Origin: an uncultured Lachnospiraceae bacterium
GTDB lineage: Bacteria > Bacillota > Clostridia > Lachnospirales > Lachnospiraceae
Length of the DNA stretch: 11,327 bases
NCBI GenBank assembly: GCA_946409475.1
Contig: CAMJWQ010000083.1
Location: 1 to 11,327 of the forward strand
Direction: 5' to 3'
Below are positions 1 through 6,806 of this stretch, piece after piece. The notes under the pieces are model-generated. The model was not told the DNA's origin. It was given only the letters and a program-made list of their open reading frames with translations, and made no database searches. The translations under genes and the position numbers were made by a program. Position 1 is the stretch's first letter. The number at the start of each line of letters is the position of its first letter.

Positions 1-89
1 CCTCTATGCTCTTCCCCCGGCCGTTCCATGCTTCTTACTTCTTTTGTAAAATACCTCCTGCTTCCGGCCGAATTCTTTCGCTAATATCA

Positions 90-1598
90 TTAACCGTACC
101 TTTTCCCCAGCTCCGTAACCTCCATAAGGACCCGGCTGCTTTCTTCATAGGTTCTTTTATACAGCTCATAATATTCCTCATAGATAGCATGGTTCTTTGC
201 ATCGGGTGTATAAATCCTGTCCTTATAATGCACCATCTGCCGGCAGCCCTCTTCTATGGAGGAGAAGCTGCCCACGCCGCTGCCTGCCACTATGGCTGCT
301 CCCAGTCCTGCCTGTTCCTCCGTGGCATTTACCCGTAATGCCTTGTTATAGATGTCTGCCTGCAGCTGTAACCAGGGTCCGCTTCTGGCTCCGCCTCCGG
401 AGGCTACCAGAATATCGGCAGATAGCCCCATAGCAAGGCATAGCTCTAAGCACTGTTTCAGAGAATAGGCCACTCCCTCCATGACCGCCCTCGTCATCTG
501 GTAACGGTCCGTGTTGGGCTTCATCCCCAGGAACATACCGCTTAGTTCCGGATTTAGATGAGGGGTTCTCTCTCCCGTTAAGTAGGGCAGGAATAAGAGC
601 CCCTTACTTCCCGGTACGATTTCCTTCACCCTGTTATTCAGCTCTTCATAATCCCTATGGGCAAACAGGCTGTTGAACCATTTCAAGGATAGACCTGCGC
701 TCATGGTAGCTCCCATGACGATCCATTTTCCTTCCTCATAGGCACAGAAGGTGTTCGTATTCAACTGAGGGTTTAACACCGCCCGTCCGGACTGAAAGCA
801 TACCTGACCGCTGGTGCCGATATTCACCGTTGCCTGTCCTTCCTTTATGACTCCGTTGCCGATGGCCTGCATCACCTGATCCCCGCCTCCGTTTACTACC
901 CTTACATCTGTTGACAATCCCGTTAAAAGGGAGGCTTCCTTTGTGACCGTCCCTACCACGGCATCCGTATTTTGGCATTCCGGAAATATGGCAGAGGGGA
1001 TATTCAGTTTTTTTAAGATTTCCCCTGCCCAGCAGTTGTTTTGTATGTCATAGGCCAGAGTAGCGGAGGCATCCGAATAGTCGGATATCATCCTGCCGCA
1101 AAGCCTGAATTTCAGATAATCCTTCGGCAGCATGATATACCTGATTTTTTCGTAATTCTCCGGTTCCGTCTCCCTTACCCATAACAGGGAGGGCAAAAGA
1201 AAGCCGGTATAAATGGGATTTAAGAGTACCCTGCGGATGGTCTCTCTGCCCAATGTCTCCTTTAAGTAAGAAACCTGCCTGCCGGACCTGGCATCACAGT
1301 GAAGGATGGCCGGCCTTATTTCCCGGTAATCCTTATCTAAGAACACTATCCCATGCATCTGTCCGGAAAAGCTGATTCCTTTTACCTCTCCTATACAGGA
1401 GGGTTCGCTTTTTTTTATATGGGAAAGGCTCTTGCAAAAGGCCTGCCACCAGACCTCCGTCCGCTGCTCCGCATACCCGTTATGGGGGGTATCGAACTGA
1501 TAATCTGCCGCTGATACGGCTTTTATCTCTCCCTTTTCATCTGCTATCACTATCTTTAAACTGGACGTTCCCAGATCCACACCCATCAAATATGCCAT
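90..1598 (-). CDS. xylB: Xylulokinase, FGGY carbohydrate kinase family
   Basis: Predicted cytoplasmic ATP-dependent kinase that converts D-xylulose to D-xylulose 5-phosphate, the entry of xylose into the pentose phosphate pathway. The 502-residue length is normal for the family. The N-terminal FGGY phosphate-binding segment is visible at about residues 6-20 (VDLGTSSLK, with Asp8). The xylulokinase-type SGQMHG motif lies at 78-83. The GGGD motif at 237-240 places Asp240 where the family has its catalytic base, and GTSG follows at 261-264. The C-terminal ATP-binding segment GGGARSGPW lies near residue 400. The ATG at 1598 is preceded by AGGAG eight bases upstream, which supports this start. It follows the ROK repressor gene but is separated from it by a terminator and has its own promoter (1704-1732). 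xylA is not in the window. The family is certain; the xylulose specificity is inferred from SGQMHG and the adjacent XylR-like gene. Confidence 0.93.
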   Translation of the reverse strand: MAYLMGVDLGTSSLKIVIADEKGEIKAVSAADYQFDTPHNGYAEQRTEVWWQAFCKSLSHIKKSEPSCIGEVKGISFSGQMHGIVFLDKDYREIRPAILHCDARSGRQVSYLKETLGRETIRRVLLNPIYTGFLLPSLLWVRETEPENYEKIRYIMLPKDYLKFRLCGRMISDYSDASATLAYDIQNNCWAGEILKKLNIPSAIFPECQNTDAVVGTVTKEASLLTGLSTDVRVVNGGGDQVMQAIGNGVIKEGQATVNIGTSGQVCFQSGRAVLNPQLNTNTFCAYEEGKWIVMGATMSAGLSLKWFNSLFAHRDYEELNNRVKEIVPGSKGLLFLPYLTGERTPHLNPELSGMFLGMKPNTDRYQMTRAVMEGVAYSLKQCLELCLAMGLSADILVASGGGARSGPWLQLQADIYNKALRVNATEEQAGLGAAIVAGSGVGSFSSIEEGCRQMVHYKDRIYTPDAKNHAIYEEYYELYKRTYEESSRVLMEVTELGKRYG

Positions 1599-1664
1599 AT
1601 TTTTTTCTCCTATGCGTAAAATGATAAACGAATGACAAATTTTGCATTTTTCTATTATTTCATT

Positions 1665-1691
1665 TTATTAATTTATTCAATTAATTAATAA
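1665..1691. promoter_or_regulatory. Inverted repeat, candidate operator of xylB
   Basis: TTATTAATT (1665-1673) and AATTAATAA (1683-1691) are perfect 9-base inverted arms around a 9-base spacer. The repeat lies directly downstream of the predicted xylB promoter, about 5-30 bases past the expected transcription start, a position suited to a roadblock repressor. ROK regulators of the XylR/NagC type bind AT-rich palindromes of similar size, and such a regulator is encoded next door. The surrounding DNA is very AT-rich, so a chance palindrome is possible. Confidence 0.4.
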
Positions 1692-1703
1692 TATGATTTA
1701 ACA

Positions 1704-1732
1704 ATACTATACTACAAAGTATAATTTGTCAA
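1704..1732 (-). promoter_or_regulatory. Sigma-A type promoter of xylB
   Basis: On the minus strand a perfect TTGACA -35 box (1732-1727) is followed by TATAGT (1711-1706, spacer 15) and, overlapping it, TAGTAT (1709-1704, spacer 17). Either could be the -10 box. The expected start near 1697 would give a leader of about 100 bases before the xylB ATG at 1598. The promoter sits between the ROK-gene terminator and xylB, so xylB can be transcribed independently of the repressor. Confidence 0.6.
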
Positions 1733-1814
1733 TATTAATTAAATCTATTTATAAATTGCTTATTATTTTCTATATTATTCACAATTATGCATTTTATTTT
1801 TTGTATTATTTTCA

Positions 1815-1843
1815 CAAAAAAAATAGAGGAATCCCTCTATTTT
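1815..1843 (-). terminator. Intrinsic terminator after the ROK repressor gene
   Basis: AAAATAGAGG (1820-1829) and CCTCTATTTT (1834-1843) form a perfect 10-base-pair stem with a 4-base loop. In the minus-strand transcript the stem runs straight into a U-rich tract (plus-strand A run 1815-1823). It lies about 50 bases past the repressor stop codon. A second, weaker CCC-GAA-GGG hairpin followed by six T's lies between the stop and this terminator (about 1879-1893). Confidence 0.85.
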
Positions 1844-1895
1844 CTTTATGATAATTTCATATTAACGTAATGTAAACAAAAAACCCTTCGGGCAT

Positions 1896-3098
1896 CTACT
1901 TTATGATAAATTGCTCCGGTTTATCAAATATATCATTAATCGCTATCATTGCCGCCCCATTCAACATGGGATCTCCCTGATATTCACTCATTCTGATACT
2001 GACTTCATTCCATATCTCAGGTATTATCCCTGATCTTACCGTATTGCATATTTCCTCATACATAACACCCGCATCTACCTTAATCATTTCATCTCCTATT
2101 ATAATGATGCCGGGATTATACAGGTTAATCAGGTTAATAATTCCATACCCCATTAACCGGCATGCTTTTCTGTATTTTTCTCTGCATACCATATTGCCTT
2201 CTTTATATAATGCAATGATTTCTTTAAAGGAATACTGCCTTGCCGGCTTCAGTTCTTTATTTACCGCTTTTGCATATTCAATGGATGATGTATATTTTTC
2301 CAGGCAGCCGTTATTTCCGCATGCACATTTAGGTCCGTTAAAATCGATGGTTATATGACCGATTTCTCCTGCCGTTCCTATTGCGCCCTGATAAATTTCT
2401 CCTTCCATCACAATTCCCGAACCAATACCCTGCCCCGCCGCAAAGTAAATTAATATCTCATTATTATATTTTTCTTTCAAATCCCACATATAGGCAAAAG
2501 CTCCCGCATTTGCATCATGCTCCAGATAAACAGGTAAATTAATGGCTTTTTGGAATTCCTCCTGTATATCAATCTCATTCCAGCCCTGCGTTTCCGTAAT
2601 CAGTCCGATTCTATTCTTTTTTTGTATAAAGGGCCCGGGGACAGCAACTCCCATAGCCAGAATTTTATCCCCTGCATTATCTTTTACCGTCCTTTTTACC
2701 GTCTCTATCATACTTTGAATAATAAAAATCGGTTCGCTGCTTTCTAAGGATGCGATATCCACCTTACTGTCTGCAATACACTTTCCCGTAAGATCAAATA
2801 GCCCCACCATATAATTTTTTCTTGCCAGACGTACGCCGATAACCCTGTAACAGTCATTATTAACTTCTATTCCAATGCAGCGCCTGCCCTTATTCCCACT
2901 TAAGAAACCAACCTCTTTTACTAAACCCCATTCAATAAAATCCTTCATGATATTGGTAACAGTAGCCTGCTTTAAACCCGTCAGATTGGATAAATGAACA
3001 CGCGAACACATACCTTCCTTCCGAAGATACCTTAATAATAACGTTCTATTAATATCCTGTATGATTTCCTGATTGATTCCCTGGCTTATGCGATACAT
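1896..3098 (-). CDS. ROK-family transcriptional repressor, XylR-like
   Basis: Predicted sugar-responsive DNA-binding repressor. An N-terminal winged helix-turn-helix occupies about residues 17-65 (helices around SRVHLSNLTG and ATVTNIMKDF). A ROK sugar-binding domain follows, with the AVPGP segment at 152-156, the HDANAGA segment at 194-200 and the ROK zinc site His248, Cys258, Cys260, Cys265 (CACGNNGCLE at 258-267). The 400-residue length fits NagC/XylR proteins. The ATG at 3098 is chosen because it starts the segment that aligns with known XylR N termini; its ribosome site (AAGG) is weak. A TTG at 3137 in the same frame has a better-placed GGAG and would add 13 residues. Position directly upstream of xylB suggests it controls xylose use, probably released by D-xylose. 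The target is inferred, so no symbol is given. Confidence 0.87.
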   Translation of the reverse strand: MYRISQGINQEIIQDINRTLLLRYLRKEGMCSRVHLSNLTGLKQATVTNIMKDFIEWGLVKEVGFLSGNKGRRCIGIEVNNDCYRVIGVRLARKNYMVGLFDLTGKCIADSKVDIASLESSEPIFIIQSMIETVKRTVKDNAGDKILAMGVAVPGPFIQKKNRIGLITETQGWNEIDIQEEFQKAINLPVYLEHDANAGAFAYMWDLKEKYNNEILIYFAAGQGIGSGIVMEGEIYQGAIGTAGEIGHITIDFNGPKCACGNNGCLEKYTSSIEYAKAVNKELKPARQYSFKEIIALYKEGNMVCREKYRKACRLMGYGIINLINLYNPGIIIIGDEMIKVDAGVMYEEICNTVRSGIIPEIWNEVSIRMSEYQGDPMLNGAAMIAINDIFDKPEQFIIK

Positions 3099-3173
3099 AT
3101 ACCCGACCTTATTTATTTTTTTCAGAAGTGAAAACAAATACTCGCTCCGCTCGTGCTTGTTTTCCTTCCCATA

Positions 3174-3202
3174 AGTTTATGGTATTTAATTTTATTTTTC
3201 AA
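3174..3202 (-). promoter_or_regulatory. Candidate promoter of the ROK repressor gene
   Basis: On the minus strand TTGAAA (3202-3197) and TAAACT (3179-3174) are separated by 17 bases in an AT-rich region downstream of the aspS terminator. The expected start is near 3167, some 30 bases before the TTG and 70 bases before the ATG start candidates. The -10 match is only four of six, so this is a reasonable but unproven choice. Confidence 0.4.
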
Positions 3203-3257
3203 GTAAAAAGTAATATAGTGTATTAAATCACCCTACGATTATATATTTTTAAAGAAT

Positions 3258-3297
3258 AAAACCCTCTTCCCTATATATCACTATAACTGGGAAGAGG
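3258..3297 (-). terminator. Intrinsic terminator after aspS
   Basis: CCTCTTCCC (3263-3271) and GGGAAGAGG (3289-3297) form a perfect 9-base-pair stem with a 17-base loop. It lies 17 bases past the aspS stop. The minus-strand transcript continues into GTTTTATT, a moderate U tract. The plus strand also has ATTTTTATTT after the stem, so it could work in both directions, though no plus-strand gene lies to its left. Confidence 0.75.
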
Positions 3298-3313
3298 ATT
3301 TTTATTTATACCG

Positions 3314-5062
3314 TTACCTTATCTTAATATGGACTTCTCTAAGCTGTGTTTCCGTTACTTCACCGGGAGAACCGCACATAAGATCCTGGGCGTTACCGTT
3401 CATGGGAAAGGGAATTATTTCTCTTATATTTTCCTCATTTCTCAGGAGCATAATCATGCGGTCAACACCCGGGGCCATTCCTGCATGAGGAGGAGCCCCA
3501 TACTGAAAGGCATTATATAAGGCGCCGAACTTCATCTGCAGATCTTCTTCCGTATAGCCGGCAATCTCGAAGGCCTTAACCATAATATCCAGACTGTGGT
3601 TTCTTACGGCCCCTGACGACAGCTCAATTCCGTTGCAGACGATATCATACTGATACGCAAGAATATCCAAAGGATCCTTGGTGATAAGAGCTTCTAATCC
3701 TCCCTGGGGCATGGAGAAAGGATTATGCGTAAAATTAATTTTCTTTTCCTCCTTATCATATTCATACATGGGAAAGTCATTTACAAAGCAAAAACGATAA
3801 GCATTTTTTTCACAGATATCCAGACGGTTCCCCAGTTCCGTACGAAGCTGCCCTGCATAAAGAGCTGCTCTTTCTTCCTTATCCGCAATGAAAAAGATAG
3901 TATCTCCCGGAACTAATCCGGCTGTTTCAATCATTTCACCCTTCATATCCTCAGGTATGAATTTATCAATAGGTCCCTTATACGTCATATCTTCATTTAC
4001 TTCCAGGTATCCAAGACCTCCCATACCGATTGACATGGCAAACTGCAGAAGCTTTTCATGAAAGCCCTTTGACATCTCCGCATGAACTTTAACAGCCCGC
4101 ACCGTTTTTTTATGAAAAGGCTTAAAGGTACATCTTTGGAAGAAATCCGTCACATCAACAATTCTTAAGGGATTACGTAAATCCGGCTTATCCGTACCAA
4201 ACCGAAGCATCGCTTCCTTATATGCGATAACAGGATAGGGAGCCTCCGTAACGGCATATCCTTCGTTCGCGAACTTTTTAAATGCAGCCGTCAATACCTC
4301 TTCCCCGGCGCGAAATACATCCTCCTGGGTCGCAAAGCTCATCTCAAAGTCCAATTGATAAAATTCCCCCGGCGAACGGTCTGCTCTGGCATCCTCATCA
4401 CGAAAGCAGGGTGCAATCTGAAAATATTTATCAAAACCGGATACCATTAAAAGCTGCTTATACTGCTGGGGAGCCTGTGGAAGAGCATAAAACTTTCCTT
4501 TATATTTACGGGAAGGCACGATATAATCCCTTGCCCCCTCCGGAGAGGATGCGCAAAGAATTGGCGTTTGTATCTCCAAAAATCCCATATCTGTCATCTT
4601 CTGCCTTAAGAAGCTGATTACCTCCGAACGAAAAATAATATTGTCCTTTACTTTTTTATTGCGCAGGTCCAAATAACGGTACTTAAGACGTAAGTCCTCA
4701 CGTATTTCCCTGGAGGTCATCACCTCAAAGGGAAGCTGCTTATACACCTTTCCCAGCACGGTAACGGTTTGGGCAGCCATTTCAATCGTTCCGGTAGGAA
4801 TTTTAGGATTGTATGTCTCTTCGTCCCTATGCTCAATCATTCCCTCTATAGCAATACAGTCTTCCTTGTTAATTCCCTCCAAAAGGTCCGTATCACGCAT
4901 AACCACCTGCACAACACCGTACATATCTCTTAAATCTATAAAAGATACTCCGCCGTGGTCGCGAATGTTTTCCACCCAGCCGGCTATCTTAAGAGTTCCG
5001 CCCACATCACTTTCACTAATGTTATCTAAGGTTCTGTTACGATAAATGTTTGAATCACTCAT
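3314..5062 (-). CDS. aspS: Aspartyl-tRNA synthetase, probably non-discriminating
   Basis: Cytoplasmic class IIb aminoacyl-tRNA synthetase that attaches aspartate to tRNA; 582 residues, near the bacterial norm of about 590. Domains in order: anticodon-binding OB fold (about 20-110), catalytic core with SPEGARDY (173-180), QAPQQYKQ (196-203) and class II motif 2 FRDEDARADRSP (220-231), the bacterial GAD insertion (about 290-410), and motif 3 GMAPGVDR (528-535). The ATG at 5062 is preceded by GGAGG five bases upstream; the TTG 12 bases earlier overlaps that ribosome site and is rejected. His36 in RDHGG sits where discriminating enzymes such as E. coli and B. subtilis AspRS have Leu, and His there is reported in enzymes that also charge tRNA(Asn). 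The second reported position carries Glu82, matching neither reported class. RSPGEFYQLD in motif 2 resembles alphaproteobacterial AspRS from memory. Expression is controlled by the upstream T-box. Confidence 0.95.
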   Translation of the reverse strand: MSDSNIYRNRTLDNISESDVGGTLKIAGWVENIRDHGGVSFIDLRDMYGVVQVVMRDTDLLEGINKEDCIAIEGMIEHRDEETYNPKIPTGTIEMAAQTVTVLGKVYKQLPFEVMTSREIREDLRLKYRYLDLRNKKVKDNIIFRSEVISFLRQKMTDMGFLEIQTPILCASSPEGARDYIVPSRKYKGKFYALPQAPQQYKQLLMVSGFDKYFQIAPCFRDEDARADRSPGEFYQLDFEMSFATQEDVFRAGEEVLTAAFKKFANEGYAVTEAPYPVIAYKEAMLRFGTDKPDLRNPLRIVDVTDFFQRCTFKPFHKKTVRAVKVHAEMSKGFHEKLLQFAMSIGMGGLGYLEVNEDMTYKGPIDKFIPEDMKGEMIETAGLVPGDTIFFIADKEERAALYAGQLRTELGNRLDICEKNAYRFCFVNDFPMYEYDKEEKKINFTHNPFSMPQGGLEALITKDPLDILAYQYDIVCNGIELSSGAVRNHSLDIMVKAFEIAGYTEEDLQMKFGALYNAFQYGAPPHAGMAPGVDRMIMLLRNEENIREIIPFPMNGNAQDLMCGSPGEVTETQLREVHIKIR

Positions 5063-5172
5063 AATTTCCTCCAACTTTCCAATTATGCTTTATATCTAAT
5101 TATTATTTTATCTTTTGACTTGGCTGCTTTGTACGCCGAATGCAGTCACACGGTGACATCTTCCTATAAATC

Positions 5173-5210
5173 AAAAAAAATCCGTCCAAAACTTAACGTT
5201 CAGGACGGAC
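5173..5210 (-). terminator. T-box-controlled intrinsic terminator
   Basis: In the minus-strand transcript TCCGTCC (5209-5203) pairs with GGACGGA (5187-5181) and is followed by eight U's (plus-strand A run 5173-5180). The left arm overlaps the antiterminator sequence of the T-box, so the two folds exclude each other. It lies about 110 bases before the aspS ATG. Confidence 0.88.
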
Positions 5211-5483
5211 ATATATGCCCGTGGTACCACCTAAATTACTGTTCAACAGTCACTCTACGGTTTAAAAACCTGCTGTTTATCGCACAGCCTACGGCGCACC
5301 TACTAAAACAAATACCGGTATCCCTCAGGTAAAGTTAAGCCTTAGATACGTATACCATCTGCCGGATGTTCAGATTGCAGCTGATAAAGTGTTATTCACA
5401 CAAATTCATTTTATGGAGTTCCCACTGTCCTCCACTCACTGGAAACGATAAGTTGTGCTACTTCTCTTCGTCATCGCTTTATC
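5173..5483 (-). promoter_or_regulatory. T-box riboswitch leader of aspS, apparent Asn (AAC) specifier
   Basis: The 14-base T-box AGGTGGTACCACGG lies at 5232-5219 (minus strand). Its ACGG (5222-5219) can pair with CCGT (5208-5205), which is part of the terminator stem, giving the usual exclusive switch. Stem I is closed by GATAAAG (5483-5477) and CTTTATC (5389-5383). Inside it GCACAA (5458-5453) pairs with TTGTGT (5403-5398). The loop-E partners AGTA (5462-5459) and GAA (5397-5395) flank the specifier loop. In the B. subtilis glyQS arrangement the specifier follows GAA after one base; here that triplet is AAC (5393-5391), an asparagine codon, followed by A. Uncharged tRNA binding should favour readthrough into aspS. 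The RNA is about 310 bases long. No convincing promoter could be fixed upstream of 5483. Confidence 0.92.
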
Positions 5484-5625
5484 TTATTTAATTTTTATTA
5501 AATTACTGATATACTTATAAGTGTAAAAGCGTACCAATCATTCTATTATCATTTTTCGATATAATAGCATATTAAATCCGGAAAAGTCAAGGGAAACAAC
5601 CAACTTACACCGTTACTTTAATTTG
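5484..5625. other. AT-rich intergenic stretch upstream of the T-box leader
   Basis: No gene is supported here. The stretch must hold the promoter of the aspS T-box transcript. Candidates on the minus strand include TATAAG (5519-5514) and TTGGTA (5537-5532) with TATATC (5513-5508) at 18 bases, but none matches well enough to choose. A 10-base palindrome ACTTATAAGT lies at 5513-5522 region. Confidence 0.3.
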
Positions 5626-5770
5626 GGTACCATTCAGCCATGCAATGGAAAATGTATGGTAATGCGGAAAAGCCCGCTTGCCGGTATTTCCATACGTTCC
5701 CCATTATACGGCCCTCAGCCGCAGTGCGGCGAAGCGTAGCGGAATTGAACCGGCATGGCTGACTGTAACT
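5626..5770. repeat. Structured inverted-repeat element, possible MITE/REP-like repeat or noncoding RNA
   Basis: Outer arms CAGCCATGC (5635-5643) and GCATGGCTG (5753-5761) are perfect complements, and a looser match (GGTAC and GTAAC) extends outward to about 5626 and 5769. Nested inside, 5644-5659 pairs with 5690-5705 in 14 of 16 positions, one of them a G-U pair, and a further hairpin GCCGC-AGT-GCGGC lies at 5718-5730. The interior is more GC-rich than the flanks. No open frame of useful length spans it. It lacks a U tract, so it is not a simple terminator. It ends about 55 bases before the Dabb gene start. The fold is seen in the sequence; its nature is inferred. Confidence 0.5.
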
Positions 5771-5824
5771 TAATATTATTTATCTATTACAAAATAAAAA
5801 TAATTTTAAAAGGAGCTGTATACC

Positions 5825-6121
5825 ATGGAGCATTATGTATTAATAAAATTCAGGCCCGGCTATCTGTCGGAGGACAAAATCAATAAGATAAAAACCGTAT
5901 ATGCTGAGATGAAAGCAAATATAGACGGTATTGAGGAAATTTACGTTGAACAAAACTGCGTGGAGCGCAACGTAAACATGGACCTGATGATTCGTATCCT
6001 GTTTTCCCACAAAAAGCAGCTGGATATCTATTTAAAGCATCCCCTGCATATGGACTTGGCTGATGATATGAACCCCCATATCATGCAAAGAGTGTCCTTT
6101 GACTGCAGGCCACAAAAGTGA
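5825..6121 (+). CDS. Dabb (stress-responsive alpha/beta barrel) domain protein
   Basis: Small 98-residue protein that fits the Dabb family (dimeric alpha/beta barrel, ferredoxin-like fold) over its whole length. Visible family features are the N-terminal strand HYVLIKFRPG (3-12), a central IDGIEEIYVEQN segment (33-44) and the C-terminal Y69-x-x-HPLH signature (His72, His75) followed by the R/V/F strand (89-92). AAGGAG lies nine bases before the ATG, which fixes the start. It is the only plus-strand gene in the window and converges on the SIS gene, ending 63 bases from that gene's stop. Family members have varied or unknown roles, including small-molecule binding and stress response, so no specific function is assigned. 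There is no signal peptide, so it should be cytoplasmic. Confidence 0.82.
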   Translation: MEHYVLIKFRPGYLSEDKINKIKTVYAEMKANIDGIEEIYVEQNCVERNVNMDLMIRILFSHKKQLDIYLKHPLHMDLADDMNPHIMQRVSFDCRPQK

Positions 6122-6184
6122 ACGAGCCGCTTTTACAAAAGCAGACTGCCGGGTGCTCTTATCCAAATCAGCTTTGGGATTTGT

Positions 6185-6769
6185 TCAGCAATGTCCTTTG
6201 ATTCCCCATTCCTGCATAATTACGGACATCAGCATATGATTTAAAATCAAATGAAAGTCCTCTACGATCTGCATGTCCGGCAGGGGCACATGAAACGTAA
6301 TATCCGCAACCTCCAATACCTTTCCTCCGTCAAATCCAACCCAGCCTACGGTCGTTGCTTTCTGCTCCTTCGCATATTGCAGAGCGTTTACCACGTTACG
6401 GCTGTTTCCGCTTCCGCTGATGCCGATGACCAGATCTCCCTCTTTGATTTTATTTTTCATCTGAAAGGAAAAAATATCATCATAGCCTATATCGTTTGCC
6501 ACCGCAAGAACAGTTGCCATATTATCATTCAAGCAGCATACATGGAACTTCTTTTCCGTGTATTCGGATATGCCCTTATTGAAATCATTGGCCACATGGG
6601 AAGCAGTGCTTGCACTGCCTCCATTTCCAAACACATAGATGGCCGCTTCCTCTTCATAAGCCTTTATAAAAGCATACAGCAGCTTTTCCACGGTATCCGT
6701 ATCGAATTTTTGCAAAAGCCCTATTTCCGTATCAATATATGCTTTTATTTTTTTTCCGTATTCCACCAT
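6185..6769 (-). CDS. SIS-domain phosphosugar isomerase, GmhA-like
   Basis: Cytoplasmic 194-residue single SIS-domain protein resembling phosphoheptose isomerase (sedoheptulose 7-phosphate isomerase, GmhA). The phosphate-binding loops are GNGGSASTASH (48-58) and SGSGNS (118-123), and the C-terminal helix QIVEDFHLILNH (167-178) is typical. By alignment from memory with E. coli GmhA, His58 and His178 match metal or catalytic positions, while the catalytic Glu65 corresponds to Asp62 and Gln172 to Glu170. This is a variant found in a GmhA-related subgroup, so the substrate may not be a heptose. The ATG is preceded by AAGGG at a spacing of eight. It starts 37 bases after the binding-protein gene and is the last gene of the transport operon, suggesting it acts on the phosphorylated form of the imported sugar. 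Confidence 0.8.
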   Translation of the reverse strand: MVEYGKKIKAYIDTEIGLLQKFDTDTVEKLLYAFIKAYEEEAAIYVFGNGGSASTASHVANDFNKGISEYTEKKFHVCCLNDNMATVLAVANDIGYDDIFSFQMKNKIKEGDLVIGISGSGNSRNVVNALQYAKEQKATTVGWVGFDGGKVLEVADITFHVPLPDMQIVEDFHLILNHMLMSVIMQEWGIKGHC

Positions 6770-6806
6770 TTATTCTACCCTTTCGAACATTGTCACGTTT
6801 TTCTTT

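Noticed and set aside
1..60. AGGAGG at 54-59 (minus strand) after xylB, with an ATG at 29-27 open to the window edge
   Set aside because: The ribosome site is 24 bases from the ATG, too far to use, and only nine codons are visible. A downstream gene may start here or beyond the edge, but it cannot be supported.
1620..1640. Possible catabolite-repression (cre) site near ATGATAAACGAATGACA upstream of xylB
   Set aside because: It needs one extra base in the left half compared with the consensus as remembered, so the match is not good enough.
3314..5074. TTG start at 5074 for aspS, adding four residues
   Set aside because: The GGAGG ribosome site would lie inside this extension; the ATG at 5062 has correct spacing.
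5738..5756. T-arm-like GGTTCAATTCC on the minus strand, hinting at a tRNA
   Set aside because: No acceptor, D-arm or anticodon stem can be assembled around it, and the flanks belong to the larger inverted-repeat element.
6122..6184. Hairpins GCTTT-TACA-AAAGC (6129-6142 region) and ATCCAAA/TTTGGGAT (6161-6180) between the convergent Dabb and SIS genes
   Set aside because: The stems are short or bulged and lack a clear U tract on either strand. They may contribute to bidirectional termination but do not support a terminator call.
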